Shown here one piece after another: positions 20,279 through 30,959 of a DNA stretch of 64,000 nt. The notes beneath the pieces are model-generated. The model made no database searches. It worked only from the letters and a program-made list of their open reading frames with translations, and was not told the origin of the DNA. Within the stretch, counting starts at the first letter, position 1. Each line of letters opens with the position of its first letter. The DNA is from Sweltsa coloradensis. Taxonomy: Eukaryota; Arthropoda; Insecta; Plecoptera; Chloroperlidae. The position numbers and the translations under genes were made by a program. The stretch is from contig JAMZAV010003164.1 of assembly GCA_024449915.1 (NCBI GenBank), forward strand, positions 124,001 through 188,000, read 5' to 3'.

Positions 20279-20570
20279 TAAATTAAAGTAACTATGCATA
20301 TTAATACTGTATTTATTACAAAATACTACAGCTAGGCCACCTTGACGCCGTGGACGGTGAGTGATTCACGCGACTTCTGTCGTGTTCTTTGAACTTTCAC
20401 ACGAGCAACTGTCACTTCGTACTCGTACGTGCCTTGGGCGTGAACTGTATCCTTGGCCCTGCTAGGCTGTTTTTTGCTGGTTCGTTGTGTTTAGAACTGT
20501 CAGTATTGAAACTGTTAAAACTGTTAGCAAGCAGTCTCGTGAGAGTAGGCCTACGTTGTACATTCTTCCC
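19620..20570. other. Intergenic with (AACT)n microsatellite
   Basis: TAACTAACTAAC repeats at about 20231-20279 (about 11 units; unit 2 has fewer and an interruption at 27408-27440). No gene seen. Confidence 0.6.
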
Positions 20571-20571
20571 T

Positions 20572-20700
20572 TGTCCCCCCGCGTCATCCCTTTCGTTCCA
20601 CCCCTTGGAGAGAAGTATACATGGAGGTAACTCAGACTTATAGAATTTGTTTTATCTTGGAGGCGCGAATAATCTTAGCAATTAAAGCGCCCTAAAACTA
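20572..20700 (+). repeat. SLE scrap plus GGCGC/GCGCC hairpin
   Basis: CCTTGTCCCCCCGCGTCATC is followed by CTTGGAGAGAAGTATACATG. The same unusual join occurs at 36080-36135. Further on, GGCGCGAATAATCTTAGCAA and TTAAAGCGCCCTAAAACTAC match the LINE end at 2065-2105. Confidence 0.65.
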
Positions 20701-21343
20701 CTGATACTAATAATTCTAATGAGCAACACGCCACGGTTTCGTCGAGTCAGTAGCTACGTGTTATTGTACTGCACAAACAGAATAAATATTAGCCCTATGA
20801 GGCCTACCTGCTATTGTTGTCAGCCTTTTCTCCTGTCATCAGCAAGTTATATACGTGATAAATTTATAATCTTGTACTACCATTGTACTGTCGTAAACTA
20901 TTTCACTCCCCACCACTTATTGGACCGAGCAGGGGTTAGCTCAGTGATGAAACAGTGTCTTAGTTTAGTCGTATGTTTATTTTGTGCCAGTTATTCTACG
21001 CGAATGTAACGACCACATATTATTTGTTTATTAATGTGAAATTCGATTAGTTTAAAGAGAGTCACAGAGTGTGTTTGTAGTTTGAATTGAGGCCTTACAA
21101 CCTAAGTGGAAGTAACGCCCTTTTACTTATTTCATTATTATTGAAATCCTACCACACAGTTTTGTAGATATTATCGGCCTCCCAACAAATTAAATATTGT
21201 GATGGTTTCAAGAGAGGCTGCATTTAGTTTAATCTTGCATTGTCCCCTCGCCTCATCCCTTACGTCCCTCCCTTCGTCTCGATTATCCAAGCTGCATAAA
21301 TATGTGACGTTAAGCAATATCCAATCAAATCAAATCCAATCAA

Positions 21344-22083
21344 TTGGTCCCAGCGTTGGTACTGTGAGAACTTCTCATCCGGGAAATATTTTAAATTTCA
21401 GCGTATTAAAAGCATTGCTTGCCGGAAACGGCAGCCATGTTTAATCTCCGTTTAATACTTTATAGCCTATACATCAAAGCAGGAGAACCATCATTACTCA
21501 ATAGAAGGAATTACTTGATGCTCAATTATGTGGCGTCGTTAAAAGGTAACCCCAATAACCCATCATGCAATGCAGATTTAGATGTTGATTGGTGTAATTA
21601 TTGTAGAGAAGTGTGCGTCGAGTGGTGCGTGAGGCATAATGAACCATTGGGTGGTCCGGGAAAAATAGTAGAAATAGATGAAGCGAAAATGGGCAAACGA
21701 AATTATAATCGAGGGCGAATCATTGAAGGCCAATGGGTATTTGGCGACGTCCGAATGCAATTAGACCAGTAGGCATTCGTTCGCTTAAGCTGTTAGAGAA
21801 ATTGCACATAACATTACCATTAGCCTTCATAACGTCGTACGGTTCAATTTTACCTTGGACGTTTTGTTAACCGACTTGCATCACCAAACTGTCTCGATTA
21901 ACATCCAATACTCAATTCCAAACATTATTTCAAGAAATAGGTTTTACGATTGAACGTAGACGATTTCGACGTTATAATCCTCCTTTACACCCTCTACCCG
22001 TGGCTGGTTCTGACCAGTATATGACTCCCACCCCACATCCTTCAGCCTACAGTTGCGCGTTAAGACCTAACTGTTGAAGCGCC
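21344..22083 (+). pseudogene. LINE 3' region with embedded Merlin fragment, unit 2
   Basis: Copy of 14216-14945. The Merlin piece is at 21584-21753, 170 bases here, 3 more than in unit 1 (CATAATGAACC versus CATGAACC). In this unit the frame stays open through EGQWVFGDVRMQLDQ, showing that unit 1 gained its TAG after the duplication or that this site reverted. Confidence 0.8.
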
Positions 22084-22940
22084 CTTAATCAACAAAAACG
22101 ACAAAAAGGTCCATGTATGAAGCAAGATGCACCTGGGCAGTGCCGTATTCTTCTTTACGATGATATTTCAGTTTCTGATGCATGGATTCAATCGATTGAG
22201 AATGTACCTCCCTATCGTTGGGCGACACAAAGTTCTCGGTGTAGTTGATTGTAGATTGTTAGAAACCTTCTGGTAGATTACGGGCCTTCAAATTCCAACT
22301 CGACACCTTCTCGCGGTTTGGCCCGTGAATAGGGGAGTTTCACTCCCTGAAACAAATGGTGAGCTCTGGGTCGTCGTCGGGGAACCCCTTCCCTTTGACT
22401 ACCTCCCCGACGGCGACGACAATGACAACACGGACAAATGATGACACAGACGGAGACGACCACGACGTGGGGGAACACCTGCCCTCCCCATATGCTTGTG
22501 GCTGGTTCTGACCAGCACAGGCCTGTCCACCCCTTGTCCCCCCGCGTCATCCCTCACGTCCCTCCCTTCGTCTCGATTAGCCAAGTTGCATAAATATGAG
22601 ACGTAAAGCAATATCCAATCCCATCTGGTAGATAACCTATATTCAAATAGGCCGCTTAACCGTCCGACGACAACACCGTCGTTCCCGGTTCGACGAGGGC
22701 TTACAGTAGAGGTAAAAGATAAGCAGCATCTCTTCGATCTACAAACTTGATGAAAACTCGAGTCATGTTGAACCCTCGCTCGACCCCAGTAAACAGCCAC
22801 TGTTGTTGGGAAACTAGCCGTCCGCGCTGGTATTTGCGACTTGTTATGACAGTTTCTTCGATTTTCACCACTTTTCCTGGACCACCAACCTTTTGTGCGA
22901 TCTCATTACATAGTGTGTACACACTTCAGAAAGACAGTTA
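22084..22940 (-). pseudogene. Merlin transposase relic split by SLE, unit 2
   Basis: Copy of 14942-15790 with the same frameshift zone and stop pattern, for example GGPGKVVKIEETVITSRKYQ and the SIES block. Confidence 0.85.
22282..22623 (+). mobile_element. SLE-a in Merlin relic, unit 2
   Basis: Target duplication at 22269-22281 and 22624-22636, as in unit 1. The insertion therefore predates the tandem duplication. Confidence 0.92.
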
Positions 22941-22980
22941 TTATGACCATCTTCCCTTTTCAGATCGAACTAAGTCTCAG

Positions 22981-23202
22981 ATCAAAATCCAACTCGCAAC
23001 CTTCTCGTGGTTTGGCCCGTGATTAGGGGTGTTTATTTCCCTGAAACTAATGGCGAGCTCTGGGTCGTCGTCGGGGAACTTTCCCTTTCCCTTTGACTAC
23101 CTCCCCGACGGCGAAGACAATGACAACACGGATGGATGATGACACAGACGTCCCGCCCTTTGTCTCGATTTGCCAAGTTGCATAAATATGAGACGCTAAG
23201 TT
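22981..23202 (+). repeat. SLE-b with internal deletion, unit 2
   Basis: Same deletion junction as 15831-16052, with TGTCTCGATT here where unit 1 has TGTCTTGATT. Confidence 0.8.
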
Positions 23203-23204
23203 AT

Positions 23205-24085
23205 ATAAAAAAAAACGTAAAAACAACATCACAAGTTTATTTACTTACAATATCACACAAGGCGCAATATAACCTACCCAGTTGAAGCGCCCTTGTTTCT
23301 CACGTCGTCCTAGACTGCTGTTTTTTCTTTCGTTGCTTAAACAGACAATATATTGTATTATTCTGTTTCGTGTGGTACACGGCATTCAACTCTACCTCGA
23401 CAAGTCAAACTCCAAGGGTAATTCTTACATCGTAGAGTTTTTCTGGGTAGACCCCTACTTGGTCGAATATAGGGAAATAAATACACGGATCCGAGAGGAC
23501 AAAAGTATGTTGGCGCGTAGACGAGAGGGGTCTCACAAGCGACCTAGCGTATGTGAGAGCGGAGGCCACAAGTTAAATAGGTGACGGAGCGGGAAGCGAA
23601 GTAAGAGGTAGGGACTGTATTTTAGGGTGGAGAGTAATGCGGAAGAGCTATGGAAACCGAGCTGTGAAATAGTCTGAAATCACTTACCGACTCTGCTCCA
23701 CTGGCCGGGCGAGGTATCAGCTTGGCACGTGAAGGTGAACGTTGCCTGGGCGCAGGCGTCAAAAAAGTCTTCGTCGAGGGCGTTCAGTATGGGGAAATAT
23801 TTGTATACATATATTTTTTAATTATACCAGTCAATGTTTCATTCAATTATTTTTCTGTTATTTTAAAGGCCTTCTTTTATTCAGCAAACTTTTCAGACAT
23901 GTTTCTTCGACTTTTAAATTATCGGCCAGAGGTGGTACAATAGCCTTAGAGAAATTTTAATAAATTTAATTAAACAATCTAATTGTCAAACACACAAATA
24001 ACTCATCTCATTAACATTCAATATCACAGGCGTCGCAATAAAACCTCACCAGTTGAAGCGCCCTAGGTTCTCACGTCGTCGTCGA
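23205..24085 (+). repeat. Two GC-hairpin modules and palindrome arm, unit 2
   Basis: Modules at about 23205-23310 and 23960-24085, with the solo arm of the 44.3-kb palindrome at about 23845-23945. The minus-strand fragment ending DDDVRT-stop follows at about 24062-24290. Confidence 0.75.
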
Positions 24086-24945
24086 CCACCATCCTTGATT
24101 GGGGTTTGTACGGAGTCGGAGGACGACTTACTAATGTGTCCCCTGCGGTGGTTCCCCGATATCATGTTGATGAAGAATGCACAGTTATCAGGGTAGCGTT
24201 GGGAAAGAGTTGTTGCAGGTGCTGCGTTTCATACACATTCCTCTGAATGTACTCATCATGACTGGAAGCTTGAGATTCCAACACCAAAATGGATTAGCAT
24301 AATGTTAATAAGGCATTTTAATTTACAATTCAATCTTCAATAAAAGTAACAGTTCTCCATTTGCACCGATTTGTGGGCTGATGGCCACGTGTTTTCATTT
24401 TTCAGACGAGTTTGTTCGAGTTCGGTTCGAGTTCGAAGCTCGGAACTTTTTTGGTTCACAAGTTCGATTTCGGTTTGAAACTCAAAAATCAAGGTTCGTC
24501 CATCCCTAACCGATAGTGATTACTAAGTCAGCAATATTTGCTTTTGCTTGGTGTATTGGTAGCATCGTCAATTCTGAGTAAAAATGTTAAATACTGTATG
24601 GATGTACATTTATAAAAGAATCAGTAGATTAGTAGGCCTACTTACAAAGAAGCTGCTCGAAACTAAACGAGAGCAATAGACTACATCTTATGATAACCGT
24701 CTGTGGTAAAAAAGTTTGTGTAAGCAATAGAGGTGGATTATTTTAGGCTTTTAGCATCTTTGACTAGCTAAGGCATGTATTTTATCCAACTTTTGCGTAT
24801 CATAGATGAAATTTTCCCAGGGTAATAAAGTCAAGGTGGTGGTTGAGTGTTGTGGGTGGTGCTGTTCCTTTTTTTTCGTATAAAAAATAGTGTACATATG
24901 TGTGAGAGGTGCGTGGTGAAAGAGCCAAATGTAAATAGTGTGGGT

Positions 24946-25000
24946 CATCAAATTCCAACTCGCAACCTTCTCGTGGTTTGGCCCATGATTAGGGGATCAG
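24946..25000 (+). repeat. SLE-b 5' fragment, unit 2
   Basis: As 17787-17840, followed by an extra GATCAGGGGG segment absent from unit 1. Confidence 0.7.
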
Positions 25001-26172
25001 GGGGGATTAGGGGAGATGTTTGGGCCGTGGCCCTGAGAAAAGTGGCAATTTGTGGACTGTATAATTGAAATGAGCTAGCAACTGCACTTACCCAAGATGT
25101 AATGCGGGCGTGATAATGAGGTGCAGGGCATGGTCGGCATGGTGGCGTAGTAAGGGTGCACACCACGAGATAGGGAATAATTAAAGAAGCTCGAGCCAAG
25201 AAGTATGAAGAGAGAATTAAATAAGAAAAGTGCCTGGAAGGCATCGAACCCAAGACTGCTGTGGCAACTGGAAAGCGAACGTATTGTGAGAGCTTGGTGA
25301 ATGGTCTTGAAGTCGGGCGACGTGAGAACAGAGATTAATTGATGCACTGCACTTGGCACTGATGGAATGTAGTTGAGAAACAGTGATATGAGAATGCGAA
25401 GAAGAGAAATTTGATCTGCTCTCTGAGCAACCAAGAGAACGAACTTCACCCTGTGAAGGCAGACGGGTAACTAACTGCTAGGTCTCCAGATCAGAGATAA
25501 CTCAACTGGTCATAATGAGGGGAAAAGAGGGGTAGACACAGGGTGAGTCAAGTGACAACGAGAAATACAAGAGAAGTACGTGAAATATAAACAAACCTAC
25601 AAACTATACTATTCTAAACAAGAACATTGGCGTGAACAATAATTAACAACCAGCTGTAACCACCTCATCATTATTTTTATAAAATACTATGCCATACAAC
25701 CTTCAAACTAGGATTTAAACCCAATATGACATGGGTTCGAATCCCGACTGGGTATAATTCAATTATTTTTAATAATATTTGAAAATCTCTTTACAAGAGA
25801 TCCTCAACGCTTGTAAGGGTTAAGAAGAAGTTTATTTTTATGTAGTGCGTTAAGAAACCCATACTCTTAAATTACTTGTAATTCCGGGTTTGAAACCCGG
25901 CTTGACCATTATTTGTGTAGGCCTTATATCGTTCAACAATGTTTTAATAAGTACTTGAGCCTGACAAACGGTTTATATGATTGCATCAGTTGGTAAAAAT
26001 TGTGTTAGTCATTAACGAAGTATTTGTTGAATGGAATAGTGGTCTTACTAACTCGGATATCGAAATTTGCCTGACATTACGTGATTTTAAATTTTTTTTT
26101 CATCAAGAATTATTTGAGGATGTAAACTGTAAGGTAAGAGTCCATAACCTTAAAAAAAGTGTGATTTGAGTA

Positions 26173-26783
26173 TTCAAAATATTATTATTATTATTTCAAC
26201 AAATCAAGCTACAAAGTACAATGTACACTTAACATGTTGAAGAGAATCAAAGAGGGCATAGCCCCATAGCAAGAGTGCCTGATTCCCTTCATTAAAACTT
26301 ATTAAAATATATTAATGTTATTCGAAAACTAAGGATAAAATAGTCAATAAATTAACATAATGTTGTAGTATCAAAATATGGTAGGCCTCATGTAGTATAC
26401 CGACATATAAAAACAATTAAACTAAAATATTCTTTTATTCTATTCTTGAAATTTGGAGCATCTTTGATTTCTAGAGGAATAGTATTCCATAAAGTAACAG
26501 CACGGTTATAAAAATGATTTTGGTAGATAGATGTTCTAGCACGAGGAGGGTTTAAAATTAGGCCAGTATTATGTCGGTTAAACTGTCTTTTCTGAATTGT
26601 TATTCTTTTAAATGGATCAAGGTCAGTAACACCGGTAATTAAGTTACTTAAAAATCTAACATCAGTTTGTTTGCGTCGTGCGTAAAAGGTTGATTATCTC
26701 AGCTTAGTACAAACATGACTTGGACCACTCGGTTGTTCAAAGGCTCATTTAAGAACATCATTTTCCTTATAAGGAGGTGGAAA
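26173..26783 (-). pseudogene. LINE C-terminus and tail, reverse strand, unit 2
   Basis: Copy of 19009-19613; the TGA stop is at 26388-26390. One substitution changes the IPKRKFNRH segment. Confidence 0.75.
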
Positions 26784-28393
26784 GCATTGATGTGTGACAA
26801 TGTAAAAAAGAGATCGTCGCTCAAAATTAAGTTTAGCACCTAGCTCAGTGTTTACACATTTGTCCCAAAATTTGCATATAATAGCTGACGGTGACGTAAC
26901 GTCCAGCTTCTCACTCCCTTCGAATTCATAACATCACGCTGACCTCTGTTAATAACGTAAATTAACTGGTCTTGAGGCAGTATAACTTCAAGTGGTGGCA
27001 GCCCTAACAACTTACTACCCTGAAGGCTCGAACCATGACACTGTGTGCACAAGAAAGCAGGTGGCTAGCAACTCCCTAACCCGACATGTTGAACGTGGGT
27101 GTTTTAAAATATAATAGAAATTATGACAAGTGTGAATTACGTACTTAAACCATGTGTGTCCAATCCGTACAGGACATACCCTTGTTTTGGATATCTCTTT
27201 CCTTCTCTTCTGTTTCGGAAATAAAGTCATTGTACTTAGTCTGAAGTCTGACTAAGCGTGACTCACACAAGTCATTCCTAGAACAAGATAATTTCACCGT
27301 TAGTAATTATAAATTGCGTAGACCTTCTAATGGTAGGTCTCAAGTGTTCCTCACATCACCCATCACCCAAATTCACTTGTTCATAGGCATGTTTTAACTT
27401 ACTTTCTAACTAACTAACTTACTAACTAACTAACTAATAAATTAAAGTAACTATGCATATTAATACTGTATTTATTACAAAATACTACAGCTAGGCCACC
27501 TTGACGCCGTGGACGGTGAGTGATTCACGCGACTTCTGTCGTGTTCTTTGAACTTTCACACGAGCAGCTGTCACTTCGTACTCGTACCTGCCTTGGGCGT
27601 GAACTGTATCCTTGGCCCTGCTAGGCTGTTTTTTGCTGGTTCGTTGTGTTTAGAACTGTCAGTATTGAAACTGTTAAAACTGTTAGCAAGCAGTCTCGTG
27701 AGAGTAGGCCTACGTTGTACATTCTCCCCTTGTCCCCCCGCGTCATCCCTTTCGTTCCACCCCTTGGAGAGAAGTATACATGGAGGTAACTCAGACTTAT
27801 AGAATTTGTTTTATCTTGGAGGTGCGAATAATCTTAGCAATTAAAGCGCCCTAAAACTACTGATACTAATAATTCTAATGAGCAACACGCCACGGTTTCG
27901 TCGAGTCAGTAGCTACGTGTTATTGTACTGCACAAACAGAGTGTATTACCCTATGAGGCCTACCTGCTAATTGTTGTCAGCCTTTTCTCCTGTCTCACAA
28001 GTTATATACGTGATAAATTTATAATCTTGTACTACCATTGTACTGTCGTAAACTATTTCACTCCCCACCACTTATTGGACCGAGCAGGGGTTAGCTCAGT
28101 GATGAAACAGTGTCTTAGTTTAGTTGTATGTTTATTTTGTGCCAGTTATTCTACGCGAATGTAACGACCACATATTATTTGTTTATTAATGTGAAATTCG
28201 ATTAGTTTAAAGAGAGTCACAGAGTGTGTTTTGTAGTTTGAATTGAGGCCTTACAACCTAAGTGGAAGTACGCCCTTTTACTTATTTCATTATTATTGAA
28301 ATCCTACACACAGTTTTGTAGATATTATCGGCCTCCAACAAATTTAATATTGTGATGGTTTCAAGAGAGGCTGCATTTAGTTTAATCTTGCAT

Positions 28394-28805
28394 ATTATTT
28401 ATGCCAGACAGTTTGGAATGCAATTTTAATTTATTTTTTAATGTGACTACTCAGTTAACAAGTTACATAGCATGTGCTTGTATAATACTTATAGTATTTA
28501 TGCCATGAGCTTTTTGTGGATAAAAGTCTCCACTCTTAATCGTGTTGTTGTGATATGTGAACCTTGCACCTGTATGTGACAGGCAGTATGTAAGCACAGC
28601 TTCCTTTAGCATACAGGTGATTAGGCCTACGGATATAACGATTTAGGTGTTATGCATAGGCATATGTATAAGCTTCCGTCTTTAACAATTACCTTATCAC
28701 TCAGGTAAACTGTATAATTATCGTATTGCATGTTATTGTTTATTGAACTTATAAACCACTCATGTTATACCTGTTATGTTAACACCAGCCAATAAACCTG
28801 GTTGC
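28394..28805. other. Intergenic, nothing recognised
   Basis: AT-rich unique sequence immediately right of the tandem duplication. Confidence 0.5.
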
Positions 28806-29005
28806 TAATGGCGAGCTCTGGGTCGTCGCCGGGGAACTTTCCCTTCCCTTTGACTACCTCCCCGACGGCGACGACAAAGACAACAAGGACGGATGATGAC
28901 ACAAGACGGAGACGCGACCACGACGTGGGGGAACCCCTGCCCTCCCCATATGCTTGTGGAGGGCAGGGGTTCCCCCACGTCGTGGTCGTTTCCGTCTGTG
29001 TCATC
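28806..29005. repeat. SLE fragment ending in a 31-bp perfect inverted repeat
   Basis: A plus-strand SLE piece (from CTAATGGCGAGCTCTGGGTC) reaches CCCTCCCCATATGCTTGT and then reverses. 28915-28945 and 28958-28988 are exact inverted copies around a 12-base loop, with weaker pairing beyond, so a minus-strand SLE segment follows a plus-strand one head to head. Confidence 0.9.
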
Positions 29006-29016
29006 CATTTGCTTGT

Positions 29017-29355
29017 GGGCCTTCAAATTCCAACTCGACACCTTCTCGCGGTTTGGCCCGTAAATAGGGGAGTTTCACTCCCTGAAACTAATGGCGAGCT
29101 CTGGGTCGTCGTCGGGGAACCCCTTCCCTTTGACTACTTCCCCGACGGCGACGACAAAGACAACACGGACGGATGATGACACAGACGGAGACGACCACGA
29201 CGTGGGGGAACCCCTGCCCTCCCCATACGCTTGTGGCTGGTTTTGACCAGCACAGGCCTGTCCACCCCTTGTCCCCCCGCGTCATCCCTTACGCCCCTCC
29301 CTTCGTCTCGATTAGCCAAGTTGCATAAATATGAGACGTAAAGCAATATCCAATC
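29017..29355 (+). repeat. SLE-a copy, full length
   Basis: GGGCCTTCAAATTCCAAC to CAATATCCAATCAAAA. All hairpins are present. Confidence 0.9.
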
Positions 29356-29720
29356 AAAAATCCGACTGATAGCTAGACCGAGAACACCCTTAAACAAGTT
29401 CGATCATTTATTTTAATTAATTTTAAATTACTAAACAGGCGTTATTGTTCAAGGTTCCAAACACAAGACAATGTTTACTTTCATACAGAATGTAAAGCGG
29501 TTTCTATTAATATAACGTACATTTTTAAAATGAACAAATAAAGCTTTTTACTGGCACTGATTACTCGAATGTTGAGTCTCATAAAACCGCATTCACCTAC
29601 CGTCTACAATTTATAAGATTGGTTAACTTTAAAACTCTCTTCAATTCGTTATTTCAGTCCGTTCTTAGTATAGGCCCAAACAGAAAGACGCTCGAATCAA
29701 TATTGAAGTTAAAAAATATT
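29356..29720. other. Intergenic, nothing recognised
   Basis: AT-rich, no repeat match within the window. Confidence 0.5.
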
Positions 29721-29726
29721 TTTGCT

Positions 29727-29965
29727 ATCGATGTTTTTAGAACGGGCTGTAGCTTACACGTGCTGTCTTCCCAAGTCTCGGACAACAAAGGATCGGCGCG
29801 CGCATCGTGTGGCCACCCCACCACCTCGCTCCATGACCAATCCTGGCCATGCACGCAAGGAGAAGCTACCTCCTACGCCTTCTCCTTGCGTGCAAGGCTG
29901 TGATTGGTCGTGGTCCTGACTACTAGAGAAGGAGGCGGCCTCCTTCACTCCCAGTCAGTCTGTTT
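29727..29965 (+). repeat. ACAAAGGATCGG element, 5' part with strong hairpin
   Basis: GGCTGTAGCTTACACGTGCT, ACAACAAAGGATCGGCGCGC, then an inverted repeat. CCATGACCAATC...GCACGCAAGGAGAAG (about 29830-29865) pairs with CTTCTCCTTGCGTGC...GATTGGTCGTGG (about 29877-29911). The same hairpin is kept at 36312-36393. Confidence 0.75.
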
Positions 29966-30078
29966 TTCTTGATTAAGTTGGATTGGATGTGTTTTGTGTC
30001 CGCTCGTCGTTCTGTTCTAACTAAGGATCTGTTCGTTGGACCAGCTTCAACTGCTCAGATCTGCTCGGATAACGATTT

Positions 30079-30235
30079 TTTGATTGGATATTGCTTAACG
30101 TCTCATATTTATGCAACTAGGCTCATCGAGACGAAGGGTGAGACGTAAGGGATGACGCGGGGGGACAAGGGCCTGAAACGTCCCTCCCTTCGTCTCGATT
30201 AGCCAAGTTGCATAAATATGAGACGTTAAGCATCC
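30079..30235. repeat. Head-to-head pair of SLE 3' ends
   Basis: Minus-strand SLE 3' end at 30079-30172 (GATTGGATATTGCTTAACGT...), then plus-strand 3' end at 30173-30235 ending TTAAGCATCC. It truncates the nuclease-like frame to its right. Confidence 0.85.
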
Positions 30236-30600
30236 ATAATATGGTTGTTTCTTCATTATGACAAGCTCGCCATCACTGGGTTTCAGCAAGGTGCAGCGGC
30301 TAGCCACTTCTTGAGCTGGTAATATTGTACCACTTATTGGGGACTTTATCTCTACGAGATAAAGCTCTTCTTTTATTTCTACAACTCCATCAGGGCTGAA
30401 ACCCAGCCACGAGCAGTAAGGATTTATGACAAATCTCAACTGAATTAAAGGGTGGCCAGTGCTGTTAGCAAAAAGTTCACGAGCTCTATTTTCACATTCA
30501 TGTCCATACCTGGTATTTGCATTACCGTAAAACATAGGGTTTAATAACGACCTAGTTTTTGATTCCCAGTTTGGATTTTTGTTGAAGTAGTTGATTTATA
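30236..30600 (-). pseudogene. YqaJ/PD-(D/E)XK nuclease-like fragment
   Basis: The minus strand reads NPNWESKTRSLLNPMFYGNA, YGHECENRARELFANSTGHP, NPYCSWLGFSPDGVVEIKEE and LYLVEIKSPISGTILPAQEV. YG..CE..A...F, then LG.SPDG(V/L) and a strand with (V/L)EIK.P is the active-site layout of YqaJ-type exonuclease domains (Asp of SPDG, Glu-x-Lys of EIK). In animals such domains occur in transposon-linked and orphan proteins. The N-terminal side stops at a TAA near 30588; the C-terminal side is cut by SLE ends. No complete protein is possible here. The fold call is moderately firm; the host element is unknown. Confidence 0.6.
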
Positions 30601-30621
30601 ATCCATAACACGAGCTCCCTG

Positions 30622-30900
30622 TTATGCGTTTTCTTCTTTCTGCCATCCATACAGGGCCAGTCTGTTGCCGAAATTTATGGCAGATATCGAACGACTCTTG
30701 AAGGTTAACATGCACACTTTCCATAAAAACTTGGCATGCTCTGAGGGAAGAGACTCTGGCAACATATTAAATAAAATTTGGTCCTTTTCCGGTAATGGGG
30801 TATTTGCAATGATTCTGCACAACATGTCCGTAACAATATGGCCAGTATCTAGCAATGGGCTATCATGTTCAGTATCTGGTGGAAGTACAGTATTGATAGG
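30622..30900 (-). pseudogene. Coding-like fragment upstream of the nuclease relic
   Basis: The minus strand reads PPDTEHDSPLLDTGHIVTDM, LCRIIANTPLPEKDQILFNM, LPESLPSEHAKFLWKVCMLT and FKSRSISAINFGNRLALYGW, then QKEENA-stop. Composition is clearly protein-like. It lies just upstream of the YqaJ-like fragment on the same strand and may belong to the same lost gene. No domain recognised. Confidence 0.4.
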
Positions 30901-30959
30901 ATATAGGATAGGAAGTGGATTATGGCTTCGGATTCAGGTGCACCTGGGGGGAAAGGGAT

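Larger units (their letters stand above)
14099..21240 (+). repeat. 7.14-kb tandem duplication, unit 1
   Basis: The whole unit is repeated head to tail at 21241-28393. The copies differ by scattered substitutions and small indels (for example AACT repeat number near 20236 versus 27410). Both edges are sharp, and the internal junction CTTGCAT/TGTCCCC at 21240 shares a single base with each flank. Confidence 0.9.
21241..28393 (+). repeat. 7.15-kb tandem duplication, unit 2
   Basis: Head-to-tail copy of 14099-21240 ending at AATCTTGCAT (28384-28393), after which unique sequence follows. Contents repeat in order: SLE 3' end, LINE plus Merlin piece, split Merlin, SLE-b, hairpin modules, reverse LINE end, microsatellite, hairpin. 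Confidence 0.9.

Noticed and set aside
29619..29903. Overlapping ORFs on both strands around 29.6-29.9 kb
   Set aside because: They lie on the ACAAAGGATCGG repeat and its hairpin; frames are not kept in the other copies.
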